Source: an uncultured Collinsella sp. (GTDB taxonomy: Bacteria > Actinomycetota > Coriobacteriia > Coriobacteriales > Coriobacteriaceae). From it: a DNA stretch of 64,000 nucleotides. The translations under genes were made by a program, and so were the position numbers. Shown in pieces: positions 30,022-39,222 of the stretch (position 1 is its first letter; each line of letters opens with the position of its first letter). The notes beneath the pieces are model-generated. The model was not told the DNA's origin. It did no database searches and saw only the letters and a list, made by a program, of their open reading frames with translations. The stretch lies in the NCBI GenBank assembly GCA_900542305.1, contig UQMU01000004.1:22137-86136 (forward strand), given 5' to 3'.

Positions 30022-30738
30022 TTACGCGACGTTTTCGACCAGCTCGGCGACGATGGCGTCAAAGGCGGCAACCGGATCGTCGGCACCGGTGATGGGACGG
30101 CCCACCACAATGTGGCTTGCGCCACGCTCGATAGCCTGGGAAGGCGTCGCCACGCGGGACTGGTCACCAAGGGCGGCACCAACCGGACGCACACCCGGAG
30201 TCACGATCAGGGCATCGGGACCCAACAGCTCACGCATGTCGTGAGCCTCCATCGGCGAGCACACGATGCCGTCGATGCCGTTGGCCTGAGCGAGCTTTGC
30301 CAGGCGGGCGGCCTCCTCGGCCACGGGCGACTCGACGCCGATCTCGCTCAAGGCATCCTGATTCATGCTCGTGAGCACGGTGATGGCGACGAGCTTGGCG
30401 CGGTCGTCGCGCGCCTCCTCGGCACCCTCGCGGCAGGCAGCAAGCATTGCGCCCGAACCCAAGCCGTGAACCGAGAGCAGGTCGGCACCGGCAAGCGAGG
30501 CCGAGCGGGCGGCACCGCGAACCTGATGCGGAATATCATGGAACTTAAGGTCAAGAAAGACCTTAAAGCCTAGGTCCTTAAAGGTCTTGACGATCTGGGG
30601 ACCCTCGGCGTAATAGAGCGTCATACCAACCTTGAGCCAAGCGGCATGGCCCGAAAGCTCGTGGGCGAGCTCGAGCGCACGCTCACGATCGCAGTCGAGG
30701 GCGACGATTACGCGGTCGCGGGCATCGGTCTCTAGCAT
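30022..30738 (-). CDS. pyrF: Orotidine 5'-phosphate decarboxylase
   Basis: 238 aa, last step of UMP synthesis. The catalytic signature FLDLKFHDIPHQVRGA lies near residue 57; VTPGVRP and IVVGRPIT bind phosphate. The ATG at 30738 overlaps the pyrD stop by seven bases. Last gene of the pyrRBCKDF operon. Confidence 0.95.
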   Translation of the reverse strand: MLETDARDRVIVALDCDRERALELAHELSGHAAWLKVGMTLYYAEGPQIVKTFKDLGFKVFLDLKFHDIPHQVRGAARSASLAGADLLSVHGLGSGAMLAACREGAEEARDDRAKLVAITVLTSMNQDALSEIGVESPVAEEAARLAKLAQANGIDGIVCSPMEAHDMRELLGPDALIVTPGVRPVGAALGDQSRVATPSQAIERGASHIVVGRPITGADDPVAAFDAIVAELVENVA

Positions 30739-31655
30739 TCGAACGCACCTACCAGTTCGTTGATGTCCTTTACGCCCTGGGACTCGGCCCAGGCCTCGAG
30801 CTCGTGCGCGATCTTGAGCGAAGCGCACGGATCGACGAAGTTGGCCATGCCAACCGACACGCAGGTGGCACCGGCCAGGATAAACTCGGCCGCATCCTCG
30901 CCGGTCATGACACCGCCGACACCGTTGATGGGGATATCGACGGCCTGGGCGACCTCCCAGACCATGCGCACGGCGATGTGGTGGCACAGCGGGCCCGAAA
31001 GGCCGCCCTTGGGCTTTGCCACGCGGGACTTGCGGGTATGGACGTCGATGGCCATGCCCTGGATGGAGTTAATGACCGAAAGGCCGTCGGCGCCGGCGGC
31101 TTCGAGGGCCTTGGCGATCTCGGCGACGTTGACCGGCGCCATCTTCACGAACAGCGGCTTATCGGTCACCTTGCGGCAGGCAGCCATAACGGAAGAGGCG
31201 CCCTCGGGCGTAGAGCCCATGGCGGCACCGCCGGCGGCGATGTTGGGGCAGCTCACGTTGATCTCGTAGCCGGCAGCCCAGGGGCATAGCTCGACATACA
31301 TCTCGAGCGCGCGCACAAACTCGTCAACGGAGTGGCCGGCAACCTGACAGATGACCTGGCAACCGTCCTTGGACAGCTGTTCGAGCCACGGGCCTGACTC
31401 ACGGGCAAAGGCGGCCACGCCGGGGTTCTGAAGGCCCACGGAGTTGATCATACCGCCCGGGATCTCGGCCATGCGGGGCGCGGGGTTGCCGGGCCAGGGC
31501 TCGGCTGCGCAACCCTTGGTGGTGATGGCGCCCAGCTGGGAAACATCAAAGAAGTTCTGGAACTGCCAACCGTAACCAAAAGTACCGGCTGCGGTGTTGA
31601 TGGGGTTCTGCATCTTGACGCCGCCGAAATCGACGGCCATGTTCACGGTACCCAC
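30732..31655 (-). CDS. pyrD: Dihydroorotate dehydrogenase B, catalytic subunit (PyrDB)
   Basis: About 307 aa class 1B enzyme that works with PyrK and NAD. Motifs are NPINTAAGTFGYG, the active-site cysteine region YEINVSCPN near residue 130, and GVGGVMTGEDA near the C-terminus. The preferred start is GTG at 31655, overlapping the pyrK stop (TAGTG) with AAGGTGG seven bases before it. An in-frame GTG at 31646 and ATG at 31640 are alternatives. Confidence 0.94.
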   Translation of the reverse strand: MGTVNMAVDFGGVKMQNPINTAAGTFGYGWQFQNFFDVSQLGAITTKGCAAEPWPGNPAPRMAEIPGGMINSVGLQNPGVAAFARESGPWLEQLSKDGCQVICQVAGHSVDEFVRALEMYVELCPWAAGYEINVSCPNIAAGGAAMGSTPEGASSVMAACRKVTDKPLFVKMAPVNVAEIAKALEAAGADGLSVINSIQGMAIDVHTRKSRVAKPKGGLSGPLCHHIAVRMVWEVAQAVDIPINGVGGVMTGEDAAEFILAGATCVSVGMANFVDPCASLKIAHELEAWAESQGVKDINELVGAFEC

Positions 31656-32446
31656 TAGAAGACCACCACCTTGGAAGCATCGAACACGGGGCCGCACATG
31701 CAAGCACCCTTCATACCGTCGACCGTCTCGACATTGCAGGTGTTGCAGGCGCCAAAGCCACAGCTCATCATGCGCTCGAGGGACACCTCGCAGTACGCAC
31801 CGGCCTCGGCGGCAGCAGCGGCGACCTTCTTCATCATGACGGCGGGACCGCAGCTGGCGACGTAGTCGTAGCCGCCCTCGCCGAGCAGCTCGGCGGCAGG
31901 ATCGGTGCAAAAACCGTGCGTGCCGAGCGAGCCGTCGTCGGTGCAAACGTTGACCGTGGCGCCCAGCGCGCGGAACTCATCGATGCCCACGGCCTTGGAA
32001 GCGGTGCCAAAACCCAGGCACACGTCGACGGCCACACCCTGCTCGGCAAGCTTGCCGGCAAGGCACAGCACGGGCGGAACACCGATGCCGCCCGCCACGA
32101 GCAGCGCCTTCCTGGTGCCCTCGGGAACAAGCCAGCCGCGGCCGCCAGGGCCCAACAGGTTAGAGGTGGAGCCGGGGCCCATCTGGGACAAACGACGGGT
32201 ATCGTCGCCCACGACGGCGTACCACAGCTCGACGGTGCCGGCCTCGGCGTCGGCGCGGTAGTAGCTCAGGGGCACGCGAAGCAGCGAGGACGCATCACCG
32301 GGTACGGCGATGTTCACAAACTGACCGGGCTTGAGCGCACTTGCAAGCTTGGGGGCCGAGATGACGAGCGAGAAGACGCCGTCGGCAATCTCCCGGTTCG
32401 AGACGACCTCGAAGTCGTGCATGCGTGCAGTGGAAGGTGTGGGCAT
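31655..32446 (-). CDS. pyrK: Dihydroorotate dehydrogenase electron transfer subunit
   Basis: 263 aa flavin/2Fe-2S subunit. FAD domain with RVPLSYYRADA; NAD domain with VAGGIGVPP. The cluster-binding cysteines sit near the C-terminus (CGFGACNTC, then CMCGP). The ATG at 32446 follows GGAGCGTTT. It directly precedes pyrD, with which it forms the heterotetramer. Confidence 0.93.
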   Translation of the reverse strand: MPTPSTARMHDFEVVSNREIADGVFSLVISAPKLASALKPGQFVNIAVPGDASSLLRVPLSYYRADAEAGTVELWYAVVGDDTRRLSQMGPGSTSNLLGPGGRGWLVPEGTRKALLVAGGIGVPPVLCLAGKLAEQGVAVDVCLGFGTASKAVGIDEFRALGATVNVCTDDGSLGTHGFCTDPAAELLGEGGYDYVASCGPAVMMKKVAAAAAEAGAYCEVSLERMMSCGFGACNTCNVETVDGMKGACMCGPVFDASKVVVF

Positions 32447-32485
32447 AAACGCTCCAATCCCCCATGCGGTTGCATGGTCCAAACG

Positions 32486-32518
32486 AATAGAAAGCGCGGC
32501 ACCGCAAGGGCGCCGCGC
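32486..32518 (-). terminator. Intra-operon hairpin between pyrC and pyrK
   Basis: GCGCGGC at 32494-32500 pairs with GCCGCGC at 32512-32518; on the minus strand the stem is followed by TTTCTATT. It may give partial termination or mRNA processing inside the operon. Confidence 0.45.
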
Positions 32519-32538
32519 ACAAAAGCGATAAGGCTATG

Positions 32539-33828
32539 CTAGCAGATGCAGCCGTCGGCAAGCGTCTGTTTACCGCCGACAAATACATCGGTGGCACGAC
32601 CGGTGAGCGTGCGGCCGGCAAAACCGGAGTTCTCGGCGCGCGACTCGTAACCGTCCTCGCCAACCGTCCAGGTTGCGGAGGGGTCGAACACGGTCAGGTC
32701 GGCAACGGATCCCGCCTTGACCTGAACCTGGTCGAGACCCAGGATCTCACGCGGTTTGATGGCCATGAGCTCGACCATGCGGCCCATGCTCATCTTGCCC
32801 GTGTTGACCAGCTCGGTGAGCACGAGCGACAACGAGGTCTCGAGGCCGATCATGCCAAAGGGTGCGAGCTCGAACTCGCGGGCCTTCTCCCACGGGGTGT
32901 GCGGAGCGTGATCGGTAACGATCACGTCGACGGTACCGTCGATGACGCCCTGACGAATGGCTTCGGCGTCCTCGTCGGTGCGCAGCGGCGGATTGACCTT
33001 GAGCGAGGTGTTGTAGGTCTCGTCCAGGTCGTTCTCGGTCAGGAACATGTGGTGCGGGGTGGCCTCGCAGGTAACCTGAACGCCAGCGGCCTTACCGGCA
33101 CGCACGATCTCCAGACCATGGGCGGTGGAGATGTGCTGGATGTGCAGCTTGGCGCCGGTCAGCTTGGCGATCTCGATGTCGCGGGCGATCTGGAGCTCCT
33201 CGCCGGCAGCCGGCCAACCCTCGAGGGCCAGACGGGTCGAGACCTTGCCCTCGTTGATCTGGCCATGGCCGACCAGGTCCTCGTCCTGGCAGTGGCTCAT
33301 GAAGACCTTGCCGAACATCTTGCCGTAGTCCATGCAGCGACGGAGCATGCCCGCGCCCTGCACGCCGCGACCGTCATCGGTGAAGGCGACGGCGCCGTGG
33401 GCGACCATATCGCCCATCTCGGACATGGCCTCGCCCTTAAGACCGCGGGTCATGGCGCCCGACGGATAGACGCGGCAGTGGCCGACCTCGGCAGCGCGGG
33501 ACTTGACGAACTCAACGACAGTGCCATTATCGGTGACGGGATCGGTGTTGGGCATGGCGCACACGCCGGTAAAGCCGCCCTTGGCAGCTGCGCGGGTGCC
33601 GCTCTCGATGTCCTCTTTGACCTCGTAGCCGGGCTCGCGAAGGTGAACGTGCATGTCCACCAGGCCGGGGACGAGGTACTTGCCGGAAAGGTCGCGGACC
33701 TCGGCCCCCTCGACGGCGAGATTCTCGCCGACCTCGGCGATCTTGTCGCCGTCAATCAGGACGTCAACGACACCGTCAAGCTCGACGGACGGGTCGACGA
33801 CGTGGGCATTCTTAAGAAGCAAGGCCAT
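32539..33828 (-). CDS. pyrC: Dihydroorotase
   Basis: 429 aa zinc amidohydrolase (type I). Metal ligands are in DMHVHLREPG near residue 57; SHCQDEDL, HIQHIST and TDHAPHT contain further ligands. The ATG at 33828 follows GGAGGTGCCGATA and overlaps the end of pyrB by 17 bases. Confidence 0.95.
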   Translation of the reverse strand: MALLLKNAHVVDPSVELDGVVDVLIDGDKIAEVGENLAVEGAEVRDLSGKYLVPGLVDMHVHLREPGYEVKEDIESGTRAAAKGGFTGVCAMPNTDPVTDNGTVVEFVKSRAAEVGHCRVYPSGAMTRGLKGEAMSEMGDMVAHGAVAFTDDGRGVQGAGMLRRCMDYGKMFGKVFMSHCQDEDLVGHGQINEGKVSTRLALEGWPAAGEELQIARDIEIAKLTGAKLHIQHISTAHGLEIVRAGKAAGVQVTCEATPHHMFLTENDLDETYNTSLKVNPPLRTDEDAEAIRQGVIDGTVDVIVTDHAPHTPWEKAREFELAPFGMIGLETSLSLVLTELVNTGKMSMGRMVELMAIKPREILGLDQVQVKAGSVADLTVFDPSATWTVGEDGYESRAENSGFAGRTLTGRATDVFVGGKQTLADGCIC

Positions 33829-34756
33829 TATCGGCACCTCCAAGCAGCAGATACAGGATAGCCATACGCACGCAGATACCGGCGTAGACCTGCTCCAGGA
33901 TGACGGAGCGTTGCGGGTGGTCGGCCATATAGGAGTCGAACTCGACGCCGCGGTTGATGGGGCCCGGGTGGCAGATGATCGCGTCGGGCTTCATGAGCTT
34001 CTCGCGGTCCTTGGTCAGGCCGAAGAGCTTGTGGTACTCGCGAATGGTCGGGAACGGGGCACCCTCGAGGCGCTCCTGTTGCACGCGCAGCATGTAGACG
34101 ACGTCCAGCTCGGGCAGGACGGAATCGAGGTCGCTCGTCACGTGGTCGCAGCCCAGGACCTCGGGCGACGGCGGCAGCAGCGTGCCGGGGGCGACGGCGT
34201 AGGTCTCACAGCCCATGATCTTAAGGGCGGGGATCAGCGAGCCGCAAACGCGGGAGTGGGCGATATCGCCGACGACGGCGACCTTCAGACCGTGGAAGTC
34301 ACCCTTGTGCTCCCAGATGGTGTACAGGTCGAGCAGGGCCTGCGTAGGATGGTTGTGCTTGCCGTCACCGGCGCAGATGACGCTTGCGGGCGAGTTCTGC
34401 GTGACGATGTAGGGAGCGCCGGCGTGCTTGTCGCGCACGACAATGCAGTCGATCTTATAAGCGTTGAGGGTCTCAACGGTGTCGACGAGGCTCTCGCCCT
34501 TGACCGTGGAGGTCGAGGAGCCGCCAAAGTTAAGACTGTCGGCCGAAAGACGCTTCTCGGCGAGCTCGAAAGAGCTGCGGGTGCGCGTCGAGGGCTCGTT
34601 GAACATGTTGACGATGGTCTTGCCCTTGAGCGTGGGGACCTTCTTGATGGCACGCTCGTTGACCTCGGAGAACGCCTTGGCGGTCTCGAGGATGAGCTTG
34701 ATATCCTCTTCGGAGTACTCGGTAATGTCGATCAGGTGCTTATGGTTGAACGCCAC
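33812..34756 (-). CDS. pyrB: Aspartate carbamoyltransferase catalytic subunit
   Basis: 314 aa. Carbamoyl-phosphate binding motif EPSTRTRSSFE near residue 54; HNHPTQALLDLYT and VHPGPINRG-type motifs later. The start is GTG at 34756 (MAFNHKHLIDITEYS), with GGAGGTGA eight bases before it, four bases after pyrR. No pyrI regulatory subunit is present. Confidence 0.95.
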   Translation of the reverse strand: MAFNHKHLIDITEYSEEDIKLILETAKAFSEVNERAIKKVPTLKGKTIVNMFNEPSTRTRSSFELAEKRLSADSLNFGGSSTSTVKGESLVDTVETLNAYKIDCIVVRDKHAGAPYIVTQNSPASVICAGDGKHNHPTQALLDLYTIWEHKGDFHGLKVAVVGDIAHSRVCGSLIPALKIMGCETYAVAPGTLLPPSPEVLGCDHVTSDLDSVLPELDVVYMLRVQQERLEGAPFPTIREYHKLFGLTKDREKLMKPDAIICHPGPINRGVEFDSYMADHPQRSVILEQVYAGICVRMAILYLLLGGADNGLAS

Positions 34757-34760
34757 GGTA

Positions 34761-35357
<597 letters not shown>

Positions 35358-35366
35358 TCACATGTC

Positions 35367-35480
35367 TTGACTGCTGACACAGTCAAAAAAAATAGATGCC
35401 CGACCGCTTAAAGCGGACCAGACACCCACAGGAAGGGCTGCTCTTTGGCAGCTATGTAATTCCATGTGGGTATCTCGTAC
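35367..35480 (-). promoter_or_regulatory. Candidate attenuator leader of the pyr operon
   Basis: Read on the minus strand. GATACCCACA-t-GGAA pairs with TTCC-TGTGGGTGTC (14 bp, one bulge) enclosing a small hairpin GCTGC/GCAGC. Next comes CCGCTT-TAAGCGG with flanking pairs, then TATTTTTTTT (terminator-like). Then TTGACTG/CAGTCAA lies just before the pyrR ribosome site. The exact PyrR-binding consensus was not found, so attenuation is inferred from position and fold. Confidence 0.55.
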
Positions 35481-35500
35481 CCCTTTAATGGTCATGGGAT

Positions 35501-35506
35501 AGTGTA
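35501..35506 (-). promoter_or_regulatory. Possible -10 of the pyr operon promoter
   Basis: Minus-strand TACACT placed about 20 bases before the leader stem. The -35 is weak. The rest of the gap to the rpmB promoter (35507-35730) shows no recognised feature. Confidence 0.3.
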
Positions 35507-35732
35507 GCCAACCTCGAGCTTAATTGCGAGCATTAATACAGAGCAATCCGTAAACGGAGCCCAATGCTCAATAAACCTATATATTTGTGGGACGAGCTTG
35601 AAAACACACGCACGAGCTGGCATAATCCCCTCTGCTGCACGCAAATCGGATCTACGTCCAGGGCCGTGGCGTGAGCACTATCGCCAAAAGAGGAATATCT
35701 CTGTGTAGATTACGCACAGGGAGCTGCTTCTG

Positions 35733-35741
35733 TGCTATAGT
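35733..35741 (+). promoter_or_regulatory. Extended -10 promoter of rpmB
   Basis: TGCTATAGT, extended -10, 55 bases before the rpmB ATG. Confidence 0.55.
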
Positions 35742-35795
35742 TCAGGCTTGTTTGTTAACGCGACATGTTCGTTTGTCGCCCAAGGAGGGTCAGTT

Positions 35796-35984
35796 ATGTC
35801 CAAAGTTTGCGAAGTTTGCGGTAAGCACCCCGTTGCCGGTCGCTCCATCAGCCACTCTCACCGCGTCACCAACCGTAAGTTCCGCCCCAACATCCAGCGC
35901 GTCTACGTCGTCGTCGATGGTCACCGTCGCAAGATGAACGTTTGCTCCACCTGCCTCAAGTCCGGCAAGGTTGCGCGCTCCTAA
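35796..35984 (+). CDS. rpmB: 50S ribosomal protein L28
   Basis: 62 aa, zinc-ribbon type with CEVCG near residue 5 and CSTC near residue 51. The ATG at 35796 follows AGGAGGGTCAGTT; an in-frame upstream ATG is not needed. Contains SISHSHRVTNRKFRPNIQRV, typical of L28. Single gene with its own promoter and terminator, divergent from the pyr operon. Confidence 0.94.
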   Translation: MSKVCEVCGKHPVAGRSISHSHRVTNRKFRPNIQRVYVVVDGHRRKMNVCSTCLKSGKVARS

Positions 35985-36055
35985 ATAAGGTCTTACCAAC
36001 AAGTACCTCGGACTCTCCGGGTCAAAGACCTCGCGTTCACATAGAACTTACCAAA

Positions 36056-36085
36056 GGCGCCCTCCCCTACGGAGGGCGCCTTTTT
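36056..36085 (+). terminator. Terminator of rpmB
   Basis: GGCGCCCTCC pairs perfectly with GGAGGGCGCC around CCTAC, followed by TTTTT. Confidence 0.95.
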
Positions 36086-36088
36086 GCA

Positions 36089-36333
36089 CTCATTGGGGAC
36101 AGACTTATATGAGGGTTTGCAGATGTCAAAGGGATCATAGCGCAGCTGGTATGCCTTGTAACTAACGGTACGCCTCGAGCGAGTCGGACGCACCTTACAC
36201 GGGATTGAAATGGATGTAATCGAGTAGCTGCACCGCCTGTGTGTCCGACTCAACCGCGACCCGCGAATAGCGATTATCAAACAGATGTCCCGTTTTCCCA
36301 TTGAAATACTCATGAGAGTCTGTCCCCAATGAG
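36089..36333. mobile_element. Decayed REP-associated transposase element with 17-bp terminal inverted repeats
   Basis: CTCATTGGGGACAGACT at 36089-36105 is perfectly inverted at 36317-36333. The 245-base interior holds a transposase fragment on the minus strand (see 36195-36320). The structure suggests an internally deleted transposon that still carries both ends. Confidence 0.75.
36195..36320 (-). pseudogene. Fragment of a REP-associated tyrosine (Y1) transposase
   Basis: In one minus-strand frame, ending at a TAA at 36195-36197, the sequence reads HEYFNGKTGHLFDNRYSRVA, then VESDTQAVQLLDYIHFNPV. This is the C-terminal signature of Y1 transposases of the REP-associated (TnpA_REP) group, normally GHLFxxRxxxxxV...YIHxNPVKAG. 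The N-terminal HUH and catalytic tyrosine regions are missing, and no start codon or ribosome site is present. Non-functional. Confidence 0.75.
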
Positions 36334-36382
36334 CAGGGCGATGCATTGGGCATAGTTTTAGTTGAAACGGTTCATTTGATTG

Positions 36383-36393
36383 AAGCGTTTTAG
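36383..36393. promoter_or_regulatory. Operator-like site upstream of adhE
   Basis: AAGCGTTTTAG, 11 bases identical to half of the palindrome upstream of ppdK (60301-60318 on the minus strand) and with the CG centre of LacI-family/cre-type sites. About 45 bases before the extended -10. TGAA-ACGG-TTCA at 36363-36374 is a further small palindrome. Confidence 0.35.
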
Positions 36394-36435
36394 TTTGTCT
36401 TTTACGGGAATCTGACCGTTCACCGAATTATTTCT

Positions 36436-36444
36436 TGCTATCAT
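36436..36444 (+). promoter_or_regulatory. Extended -10 promoter of adhE
   Basis: TGCTATCAT, extended -10, about 40 bases before the adhE ATG. Confidence 0.5.
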
Positions 36445-36484
36445 GCATCTTGTAGGGTAAATCTCCGATCGCAAGGAGACACAA

Positions 36485-39133
36485 ATGGTGAAAAAGTCAC
36501 CGGAAAACACTACTCCCGCAATTGTGGACAACGTAGAGGCGCTTGAGGCTAAGCTCGCTCAGATGCGAGAGGCCCAGGCGCTTTTTGCTACGTACACGCA
36601 GGAGCAGGTCGACAAGATCTTCTATGAGGCCGCCATGGCCGCCAACAAGGCTCGTATCCCGTTGGCGAAAATGGCCATCGAGGAGACCGGCCGCGGCGTT
36701 CTTGAGGACAAGGTCATCAAGAACCACTACGCCGCAGAGTACATCTACAACGCTTACAAGAACACCAAGACCTGTGGTGTCCTGGAGCGCGACGAGGCTT
36801 ACGGCATCACCAAGATCGCCGAGCCCATCGGCATCGTGGGCGCCGTCATCCCGACGACCAACCCCACCTCCACCGCGATCTTCAAGACGCTGATCAGCCT
36901 GAAGACCCGCAACGCCATCATCATCTCCCCGCACCCGGCTGCCGCCAAGTGCACCATCGCCGCCGCCAAGCTCGTGCTTGACGCCGCCGTCAAGGCCGGC
37001 GCCCCCGAGGGCATCATCGGCTGGGTCGATGTCCCCTCCATCGAGCTGACCAACATGGTCATGCGCGACGTCGACATCATCCTCGCCACCGGTGGCCCGG
37101 GCATGGTCAAGGCCGCCTACTCCTCGGGCAAGCCCGCCCTGGGCGTTGGCGCCGGTAACACCCCGGTCGTCATCGACGACACCGCCGACGTGCTGCTCGC
37201 CGTCAACTCCATCATCCACTCCAAGACCTTCGACAACGGCATGATCTGCGCTTCCGAGCAGTCCGTGACCGTCATCGACACCATCTATGACCAGGTCAAG
37301 GCCGAGTTCCAGAAGCGCGGCTGCTACTTCGTCAAGCAGGGTGCCGAGATGGAGGCCCTGCGTGCCGCCATGTTCAAGAACGGCGCCCTCGATCACCGCA
37401 TCCCCGGCATGGCTGCCGCCAAGATCGCCGAGCTCGCCGGCATCGAGGTTCCCGCCAAGACCAAGATCCTGATCGCCGAGGTCACCTCCACCGACCCCGC
37501 CAAGGAGGAGTTCTCCCACGAGAAGCTCTCCCCGGTCCTGGCCATGTATCACGCCAAGGACTTCCAGGAGGCCGTCGACAAGGCCGAGCACCTGGTGCTC
37601 GCCGGTGGCCCGGGCCACACCGCCTCTCTGTACGTGCACCCCGCCCAGGCCGAGAAGATCAGCCTGTTCGAGCACGTCATGAAGGCCTGCCGTATCGTCA
37701 TCAACACCCCGTCCTCGCACGGTGGCATCGGTGACCTGTACAACTTTGGCATGAAGCCGTCTCTGACCCTGGGCTGCGGCTCCTGGGGCGGCAACTCCGT
37801 CTCCGAGAACGTTGGGGTGAAGCACTTGATCAACGTTAAGACTGTGGCCGAGCGCCGTGAGAACATGCTGTGGTTCCGCGCTCCCGAGAAGGTCTACTTC
37901 AAGAAGGGTTCCACGCCCGTCGCCCTCGACGAGCTGGGCAACGTCATGGGCAAGAAGCGCGCCTTCATCGTTACCGACCAGTTCCTCTTCAAGAATGGCA
38001 ACACCCGCGCCATCGAGGCCAAGCTCGACGAGATGGGCATCGCCCACGACTGCTTCTACGACGTCGAGCCCGATCCGTCGCTGCAGTGCGCACGTCGCGG
38101 CGCCAAGCAGATGGCTCTCTTTGAGCCGGACGTCATCATCGCCGTCGGCGGTGGCTCCGCTATGGACGCCGGCAAGATCATGTGGATGATGTACGAGCAC
38201 CCCGAGTGCAAGTTTGAGGACATGGCCATGGACTTCATGGACATCCGCAAGCGTATCTTCACCTTCCCCGAGATGGGCAAGAAGGCCTACTTCGTCGCCG
38301 TCCCGACCTCTTCGGGTACCGGCTCCGAGTGCACGCCGTTCGCCATCATCACCGACAAGGAGACCGGCATCAAGTGGCCGCTCGCCGACTACGCGCTGCT
38401 CCCCAACATGGCTATCGTCGACGCCGACAACTGCATGACCGCCCCGCGCGGCCTGACCGCTGCCTCCGGCATCGACGTCATGACCCACGCCATCGAGTCC
38501 TACGTCTCCATCATGGCTTCCGACTACACCAAGGGCCTCTCCGAGCGCGCTGCCAAGCTCGTCTTTGAGAACCTGCCCTCCAGCTTCACGAACGGCGCCA
38601 AGGACCCGCACGCCCGCGAGGAGATGCACAACGCCTCCTGCATGGCCGGTATGGCCTTCGCCAACGCCTTCCTGGGCCTCAACCACTCCATGGCTCACAA
38701 GCTCGGCGCTTTCCATCACCTGCCCCACGGCATCGCTAACGCCGTCATCCTGACCCGCGTCATGCGCTACAACGCCGCCGAGGCTCCCGTCAAGATGGGT
38801 ACCTTCTCCCAGTATCCTTACCCCAACGCGCTGCACAACTACGCCGAGATGGCCAAGTACTGCGGCATCGAGGGCAAGGACGACAAGGAGGTCTTCGAGA
38901 ACTTCATCACGAAGCTCGAGGAGCTCAAGGACTTCATCGGTGTCAAGAAGACCATCGCCGACTACGGTGTTGACGAGCAGTACTTCCTCGACACCCTCGA
39001 CGAGATGACCGAGCAGGCATTCAACGACCAGTGCACCGGCGCTAACCCGCGCTACCCGCTCATGAGCGAGATCAAGGAGCTCTACCTGGACGCCTACTAC
39101 GGCCGCGAGCCCCAGGACTACGCCGTCTGCTAG
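36485..39133 (+). CDS. adhE: Bifunctional acetaldehyde-CoA / alcohol dehydrogenase
   Basis: 882 aa. The N-terminal aldehyde dehydrogenase half (residues 1 to about 450) has the catalytic cysteine in NGMICASEQS near residue 255 and GVGAGNTP. A linker is followed by an iron-dependent alcohol dehydrogenase half with GGGSAMDAGK near 557 and metal-ligand histidines in FHHLPHGIANA near 745. It reduces acetyl-CoA to ethanol, regenerating NAD+ in fermentation, and usually forms spirosomes. The ATG follows GCAAGGAGACACA. Codon use is strongly biased toward C-ending codons, as expected for a highly expressed gene. Confidence 0.97.
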   Translation: MVKKSPENTTPAIVDNVEALEAKLAQMREAQALFATYTQEQVDKIFYEAAMAANKARIPLAKMAIEETGRGVLEDKVIKNHYAAEYIYNAYKNTKTCGVLERDEAYGITKIAEPIGIVGAVIPTTNPTSTAIFKTLISLKTRNAIIISPHPAAAKCTIAAAKLVLDAAVKAGAPEGIIGWVDVPSIELTNMVMRDVDIILATGGPGMVKAAYSSGKPALGVGAGNTPVVIDDTADVLLAVNSIIHSKTFDNGMICASEQSVTVIDTIYDQVKAEFQKRGCYFVKQGAEMEALRAAMFKNGALDHRIPGMAAAKIAELAGIEVPAKTKILIAEVTSTDPAKEEFSHEKLSPVLAMYHAKDFQEAVDKAEHLVLAGGPGHTASLYVHPAQAEKISLFEHVMKACRIVINTPSSHGGIGDLYNFGMKPSLTLGCGSWGGNSVSENVGVKHLINVKTVAERRENMLWFRAPEKVYFKKGSTPVALDELGNVMGKKRAFIVTDQFLFKNGNTRAIEAKLDEMGIAHDCFYDVEPDPSLQCARRGAKQMALFEPDVIIAVGGGSAMDAGKIMWMMYEHPECKFEDMAMDFMDIRKRIFTFPEMGKKAYFVAVPTSSGTGSECTPFAIITDKETGIKWPLADYALLPNMAIVDADNCMTAPRGLTAASGIDVMTHAIESYVSIMASDYTKGLSERAAKLVFENLPSSFTNGAKDPHAREEMHNASCMAGMAFANAFLGLNHSMAHKLGAFHHLPHGIANAVILTRVMRYNAAEAPVKMGTFSQYPYPNALHNYAEMAKYCGIEGKDDKEVFENFITKLEELKDFIGVKKTIADYGVDEQYFLDTLDEMTEQAFNDQCTGANPRYPLMSEIKELYLDAYYGREPQDYAVC

Positions 39134-39152
39134 TTTTTAGCACGGTTTTTTG

Positions 39153-39188
39153 CGGCGGGGGTGCACGGGTGTTTCACACACCCCCGCC
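39153..39188 (+). terminator. Terminator-like hairpin after adhE
   Basis: GGCGGGGGTG at 39153-39162 pairs with CACCCCCGCC at 39179-39188. The following bases (GTCGCTTCTAT) are only moderately T-rich, so read-through into the kinase gene is possible. Confidence 0.6.
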
Positions 39189-39222
39189 GTCGCTTCTATC
39201 GCATCGTTGAAAGGATGCAACC

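Noticed and set aside
35993..36346. 117-codon minus-strand frame in the rpmB-adhE gap
   Set aside because: It is the wrong frame of the transposase remnant and crosses the rpmB terminator.
36497..38836. 779-codon open frame opposite adhE
   Set aside because: It is the antisense shadow of a C-ending codon-biased gene; no ribosome site and low-complexity V/G/D/L composition. Similar long antisense frames lie opposite rimO, ftsK and proS.
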